Assembly: GCF_014055005.1 (NCBI RefSeq)
Contig: NZ_CP059570.1
Location: forward strand, 2,294,001-2,358,000
Origin: Neisseria dentiae
Lineage (GTDB): Bacteria; Pseudomonadota; Gammaproteobacteria; Burkholderiales; Neisseriaceae
DNA: 64,000 nucleotides
Reading direction: 5' to 3'
Below the pieces are notes generated by a model. It was given only the letters and a program-made list of their open reading frames with translations. It did no database searches and was not told the origin of the DNA. Positions 60,843-64,000 of this stretch are shown here, piece by piece. Made by a program: the position numbers and the translations under genes. Each line of letters begins with the position of its first letter. The stretch's first letter is position 1.

Positions 60843-61949
60843 ATGATTGAAGCCGAAACCGTCAACCAATTGAACGCCATGCTGGGCGACCTTGCCGGCC
60901 GCAGCAGCGACATCCGCGGCTATCTCGATTACGACGGCAAAAAAGACCGCCTCGAAGAAGTGGTCGGCCTCTCCGAAGACCCCGACCTTTGGAACGACCC
61001 CAAAAAAGCCCAAGAAATCGGCAAAGAGCGCAAAGTGCTCGAAGGCATCGTGCTCACGCTCGACAACATCGCCGCCGGCATCGACGATAACCGCGAGCTG
61101 CTCGAAATGGTGGTGGAAGAAAACGACGAAGCCGGCTTCGCCGCCGTGCAGGAAGACATCGCCAAACTCGAGCAGATGATGGCCGATTTGGAATTCAAAC
61201 GCATGTTCAACCAGCCGGCCGATGTGAACAACTGCTTCATCGACATCACCGCCGGCGCCGGCGGCACCGAAGCCGAAGACTGGGCGGGTATGCTCTACCG
61301 CATGTATCTGCGCTATGCCGAGCGCAAGGGCTTCAAGGTAGAAGTGCTCGAAGAAGACGAAGGCGACATCGCCGGCATCAACCGCGCCACCATCAAGCTC
61401 GAAGGCGAATATGCCTACGGCCTTTTGCGCACCGAAACCGGCATCCACCGCCTGGTGCGCTACTCGCCGTTCGACTCCAACAACAAACGCCACACCTCGT
61501 TTGCCTCGGTGTTTGTTTACCCCGAAGTGGACGACAGCTTCGAAGTGGAAATCAACCCCGCCGACCTGCGCATCGACACCTACCGCGCATCCGGCGCGGG
61601 CGGCCAGCACATCAACAAAACCGACTCCGCCGTGCGCATCACCCACAACCCCACCGGCATCGTGGTGCAGTGCCAAAACGACCGCTCGCAACACCGCAAC
61701 CGCGACGAAGCCATGAATATGCTCAAAGCCAAGCTGTTCGAGCTGGAAATGCGCAAGCGCAACGAAGAAAAGCAGGCGCTGGAAGACGGCAAATCCGACG
61801 TGGGCTGGGGCCACCAAATCCGCTCGTATGTGTTCGACCAGTCGCGCATCAAAGATTTGCGCACCTCTTACGAAGTGGGCAACATCAAAGCCGTGATGGA
61901 CGGCGATTTGGACGGCTTTATCGAAGCCAGTTTGAAACAGGGCGTGTAG
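60843..61949 (+). CDS. prfB: Peptide chain release factor 2, no programmed frameshift
   Basis: A 368-residue RF2 that reads UAA and UGA. It has the G-G-Q motif (G-A-G-G-Q-H-I-N-K-T) near residue 250 and an S-P-F anticodon-like tripeptide (R-Y-S-P-F-D-S) near residue 206. The segment that in E. coli holds the CUU-UGA frameshift site (R-G-Y-L-D-Y-D) is read here in one open frame, so the classic autoregulation is absent. It stands alone, with a DUS terminator behind. Confidence 0.96.
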   Translation: MIEAETVNQLNAMLGDLAGRSSDIRGYLDYDGKKDRLEEVVGLSEDPDLWNDPKKAQEIGKERKVLEGIVLTLDNIAAGIDDNRELLEMVVEENDEAGFAAVQEDIAKLEQMMADLEFKRMFNQPADVNNCFIDITAGAGGTEAEDWAGMLYRMYLRYAERKGFKVEVLEEDEGDIAGINRATIKLEGEYAYGLLRTETGIHRLVRYSPFDSNNKRHTSFASVFVYPEVDDSFEVEINPADLRIDTYRASGAGGQHINKTDSAVRITHNPTGIVVQCQNDRSQHRNRDEAMNMLKAKLFELEMRKRNEEKQALEDGKSDVGWGHQIRSYVFDQSRIKDLRTSYEVGNIKAVMDGDLDGFIEASLKQGV

Positions 61950-61967
61950 CCGGGCTGCAAACCAAAC

Positions 61968-62004
61968 AGGCCGTCTGAAAAGGTTGTTTCTTTTCAGACG
62001 GCCT
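61968..62004 (+). terminator. DUS hairpin terminator of prfB
   Basis: AGGCCGTCTGAAAA and TTTTCAGACGGCCT around GGTTGTTTC, 18 bases past the stop. Confidence 0.78.
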
Positions 62005-62090
62005 GAAATTTTTGCAAGTTGAGCGCTTTGCCAAACTCATTAAGGCCGGGAGCGTTGCAAGTTGTTTAGGCCGTCTGAATATTTGATTTT

Positions 62091-62166
62091 GTCATACTCG
62101 GGCTTGGGCCGAGTATCTTTTTGGATTGAAAGAAATAGGGATACCCGGGTCAAGCCCGAGTATGAC
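62091..62166. repeat. GTCATACTCGGGCTTG inverted repeat
   Basis: GTCATACTCGGGCTTGGGCC at 62091 and its imperfect inverse ending AAGCCCGAGTATGAC at 62166. Same family as the inner hairpin at 52500-52578. Confidence 0.75.
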
Positions 62167-62211
62167 GATGCAAGTGTTTTCCCGCCTGTTTCCACACTTT
62201 CCCGCCACCGC

Positions 62212-63564
62212 CTACCGCCGCTTTATCGGGCGGTAATCCGCCGCCGTTGCCGCGCCCTGCTCCGCGCCCACCACCACGATATTCATGTTTTCCGCTTTCA
62301 CACGCCGCTGCCACGCCGATTTGACCTGTTCGGCGGTGAGGGCGGAAACGGCTTTCGGATAGGCTTCGAGATAATCGTCGGGCAGGTTGTAAAAACCTAT
62401 CAGGCTCAGATAGCCGAGCAGTTTGGCGTTGGTGTCGAAACGCAGCGGGAAGCTGCCGGTGATGTTGGCTTTGGCCTGTTGCAGCTCCTCTTCGGTCGGC
62501 CCTTCCGCCGCAAAGTCGGCCAGCACTTTGCGGGCGGCGGCCAGCGCGGCGGCGGTGTTGGCTTTTTGGGTGGAAAAGCCTATGGTCAGCGGCCCGGCCT
62601 CAGAGGAAGGGGCGAGGCTGCTGGACGCTCCGTAGGTGTAGCCGTGTTTGTCGCGCAATTCTTTCATCAGACGGCTGTCGAAACCGCCGCCGCCGAGGGT
62701 GTAGTTGCCGGCCACCAGTGCGTAATAATCGGGATCGTGGCGTTTGATCAAGGGCATACCCATCACGATTTGCGCCTGCTCACCCGCAAACGGGATATTC
62801 TGATGCGCCGCGCGGTGTTCGGGCACGGCGGGCACGGCGCTGCTTTGGCTGCTGCGCGCAGGCAGGCCGTTTAACGCCTGCCGCACCAGGGCTTCGGTTT
62901 GGCGGCGGTTGAGGTCGCCCACCACGGCTACGACGGCATTGTTTTTACCGTAGCGGCTGCGGTAAAACGCGCGGATGTCGTCGAGCGTTACGCGGCGTAT
63001 GCTTTCCACGCTGGTTTGCGCGGGGCGGCCGTAGGGGTGGCTGCCGTAGTTCAGGCGGGCGAGTGCGCGATCGGCGATAAAGCCGGGGTCGGTTTCCTGC
63101 TGTTGCAGCGCGGTGATGCTCTGTTTGCGTATGCGCTCGAACACGGCGGTATCGAAACGCGGCTGCGTGAGCGCCTGATTGAGCAGGTTAACAGCGGGTT
63201 TGAGTTTGGCGGGATGGCTCAGGCTGCGCAGGGTAACGGTTGCACCTTCTTCGCCGCCGTCACTGCTGATGCTGGCAGCCAAACCGTCGGCCTGCTCTTT
63301 GAAGGCTTCTTCGTCGAGCCGCCGCGTGCCGCCCGTCAGCAGTGCGGCGGTAAATTCGGAAACTTCGCCTTTGCCTTCGGGGTTGAAGGCGCTGCCTGCG
63401 CCTTTAAAGCTGATCTGCACATCAACAATCGGGTTTTGATGCCGCTCCACCAGCAGCACTTGGGTTCCTTCGGGCGTTTGCCAGCGCTGGATATTCACGG
63501 CGGCATGGGCGGCAAGCGGCAGCAGGGTCAGCATCAGCAGGGCTGCGGTCGGTTTCAAAGGCAT
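62212..63564 (-). CDS. M16-family peptidase-like protein, non-catalytic type
   Basis: A 450-residue exported protein; signal peptide ends L-A-A-H-A-A near residue 22. It has the M16 fold (N-I-Q-R-W-Q-T-P-E-G-T-Q-V-L-L-V-E and the C-terminal G-G-G-G-F-D-S-R-L-M-K-E-L-R-D-K-H-G-Y-T-Y stretch) but lacks the zinc motif: where H-x-x-E-H is expected it reads E-V-S-E-F-T-A-A-L-L. It probably forms a heterodimer with the catalytic subunit encoded at 56069-57400. Confidence 0.9.
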   Translation of the reverse strand: MPLKPTAALLMLTLLPLAAHAAVNIQRWQTPEGTQVLLVERHQNPIVDVQISFKGAGSAFNPEGKGEVSEFTAALLTGGTRRLDEEAFKEQADGLAASISSDGGEEGATVTLRSLSHPAKLKPAVNLLNQALTQPRFDTAVFERIRKQSITALQQQETDPGFIADRALARLNYGSHPYGRPAQTSVESIRRVTLDDIRAFYRSRYGKNNAVVAVVGDLNRRQTEALVRQALNGLPARSSQSSAVPAVPEHRAAHQNIPFAGEQAQIVMGMPLIKRHDPDYYALVAGNYTLGGGGFDSRLMKELRDKHGYTYGASSSLAPSSEAGPLTIGFSTQKANTAAALAAARKVLADFAAEGPTEEELQQAKANITGSFPLRFDTNAKLLGYLSLIGFYNLPDDYLEAYPKAVSALTAEQVKSAWQRRVKAENMNIVVVGAEQGAATAADYRPIKRR

Positions 63565-63630
63565 GGCATACTTTCTAATCGGGCGGAAAACGCAAGGTTA
63601 AACGTTTTTGAATAAGGCTGTAAAGGCAAA

Positions 63631-63661
63631 GGCCGTCTGAACAATATTTTCAGACGGCCTG
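63631..63661. terminator. DUS hairpin after the MFS gene
   Basis: AGGCCGTCTGAACA and TTTTCAGACGGCCT, 19 bases past the MFS stop on the minus strand. It runs into a GAGACCTTTGC remnant of the repeat end seen elsewhere. Confidence 0.72.
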
Positions 63662-63679
63662 AGACCTTTGCGGGCTTGT

Positions 63680-64000
63680 TTATGCCGCTTCTTTGCGGCG
63701 GTAATACGCGCGTTTCAAGCCCAGCAGCACGGCCACGGCGGCGGCGGGCGCGGTCAGGGCGACGGCCACGGTGGCGAAGCCCCAACCGAGGTTCAGCATC
63801 CACGCGCCCACGAATGCGGAAAGAATTGCGCCGATGCGCCCCAATCCGTGCATCCAGCCGTTGCCGGTGGCGCGGGCGGAGAGCGGGAAAAACATGCTCG
63901 ACAAGGCGTTCATGCCCGTGCCGCCGCCGTTGAAGGCCGCGCCGACTACAAACGCCAACACGCACAACAGCAGATATTGCTGGCCGGCGTTGCTGATGGC
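63680..64000 (-). CDS. MFS transporter, aromatic acid:H+ symporter type (C-terminal part)
   Basis: 106 residues in a frame open to the window edge, so the gene starts outside. Three hydrophobic segments end in a basic tail (L-K-R-A-Y-Y-R-R-K-E-A-A). The stretch F-P-L-S-A-R-A-T-G-N-G-W-M-H-G-L-G-R-I-G-A resembles the A-R-A-T-G-x-G-W-x-x-G-x-G-R-x-G motif of PcaK/MhpT-like aromatic acid symporters. The substrate cannot be judged from this part. Confidence 0.75.
   Translation of the reverse strand, partial: AISNAGQQYLLLCVLAFVVGAAFNGGGTGMNALSSMFFPLSARATGNGWMHGLGRIGAILSAFVGAWMLNLGWGFATVAVALTAPAAAVAVLLGLKRAYYRRKEAA

Overview
The window is chromosomal DNA from a Neisseria-type betaproteobacterium. 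The 12-base DNA uptake sequence AGGCCGTCTGAA (the AG-DUS dialect) occurs throughout, often as inverted pairs that double as terminators. dRS3-type 20-mers (ATTCCC-N8-GGGAAT), at least one Correia element and a core gene order known from Neisseria (LysM/def/fmt/rsmB/DUF4390/ntrY/ntrX and dprA/smg/topA) agree with this. The dialect and the gene content argue against N. meningitidis or N. gonorrhoeae and for a commensal or animal-associated species; I cannot name the species.

Layout. 1-1.0 kb: the start of an NCS2 purine permease and a YdcF-like membrane protein. 1.1-15.6 kb (minus strand): the transcription/translation supercluster tRNA-Tyr, tRNA-Gly, tRNA-Thr, tuf, tRNA-Trp, secE, nusG, rplK, rplA, rplJ, rplL, rpoB, rpoC. 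Two strong sigma70-like promoters, a probable L10 leader, an rplL-rpoB attenuator and terminators can be read directly. 15.6-24.7 kb (minus): ferredoxin, a FadL-type porin, the NtrYX two-component system, DUF4390, rsmB, fmt and def. 24.9-31.6 kb (plus): LysM protein, dprA, smg, a small membrane protein and topA.

31.7-44.1 kb is an AT-rich accessory island between topA and rsmD, all on the minus strand. It starts with an orphan VirD4-type type IV coupling protein. Next comes a 600-residue protein whose N-terminal part resembles the VirD4-recognised signal domain of antibacterial T4SS effectors and whose C-terminal part looks like a toxin domain. It is followed by a small gene, probably its immunity gene. 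Behind this intact pair lie nine further cassettes. Each has a 5'-truncated copy of the toxin C-terminus (60 to 299 residues, two of them frameshifted) followed by an intact, divergent immunity-like gene. Eight cassette borders carry a private hairpin, TGCCTGTCTGAA inverted, which is a DUS with one extra base; the ninth border and the outer end of the array carry an ordinary DUS hairpin. The arrangement resembles a silent-cassette bank for swapping toxin tips while keeping immunity to rivals. It is the most likely candidate for an undescribed system here.

44.2-64 kb returns to core and mixed genes: rsmD, recQ (whose 3' end is made by a repeat), an adhesin-E-like lipoprotein, an AT-rich membrane-anchored DEDDh exonuclease with a decayed second copy of its own domain, a photolyase bracketed by DUSs, an RDD protein, a FUSC-type protein whose C-terminus is made by a Correia element, an Nramp-like transporter lacking the usual metal ligands, a secreted beta-helix-like protein, a thioesterase, two M16 peptidase genes (one catalytic, one degenerate) flanking ftsY, ftsE, ftsX and prfB, and the end of an aromatic-acid-type MFS transporter.
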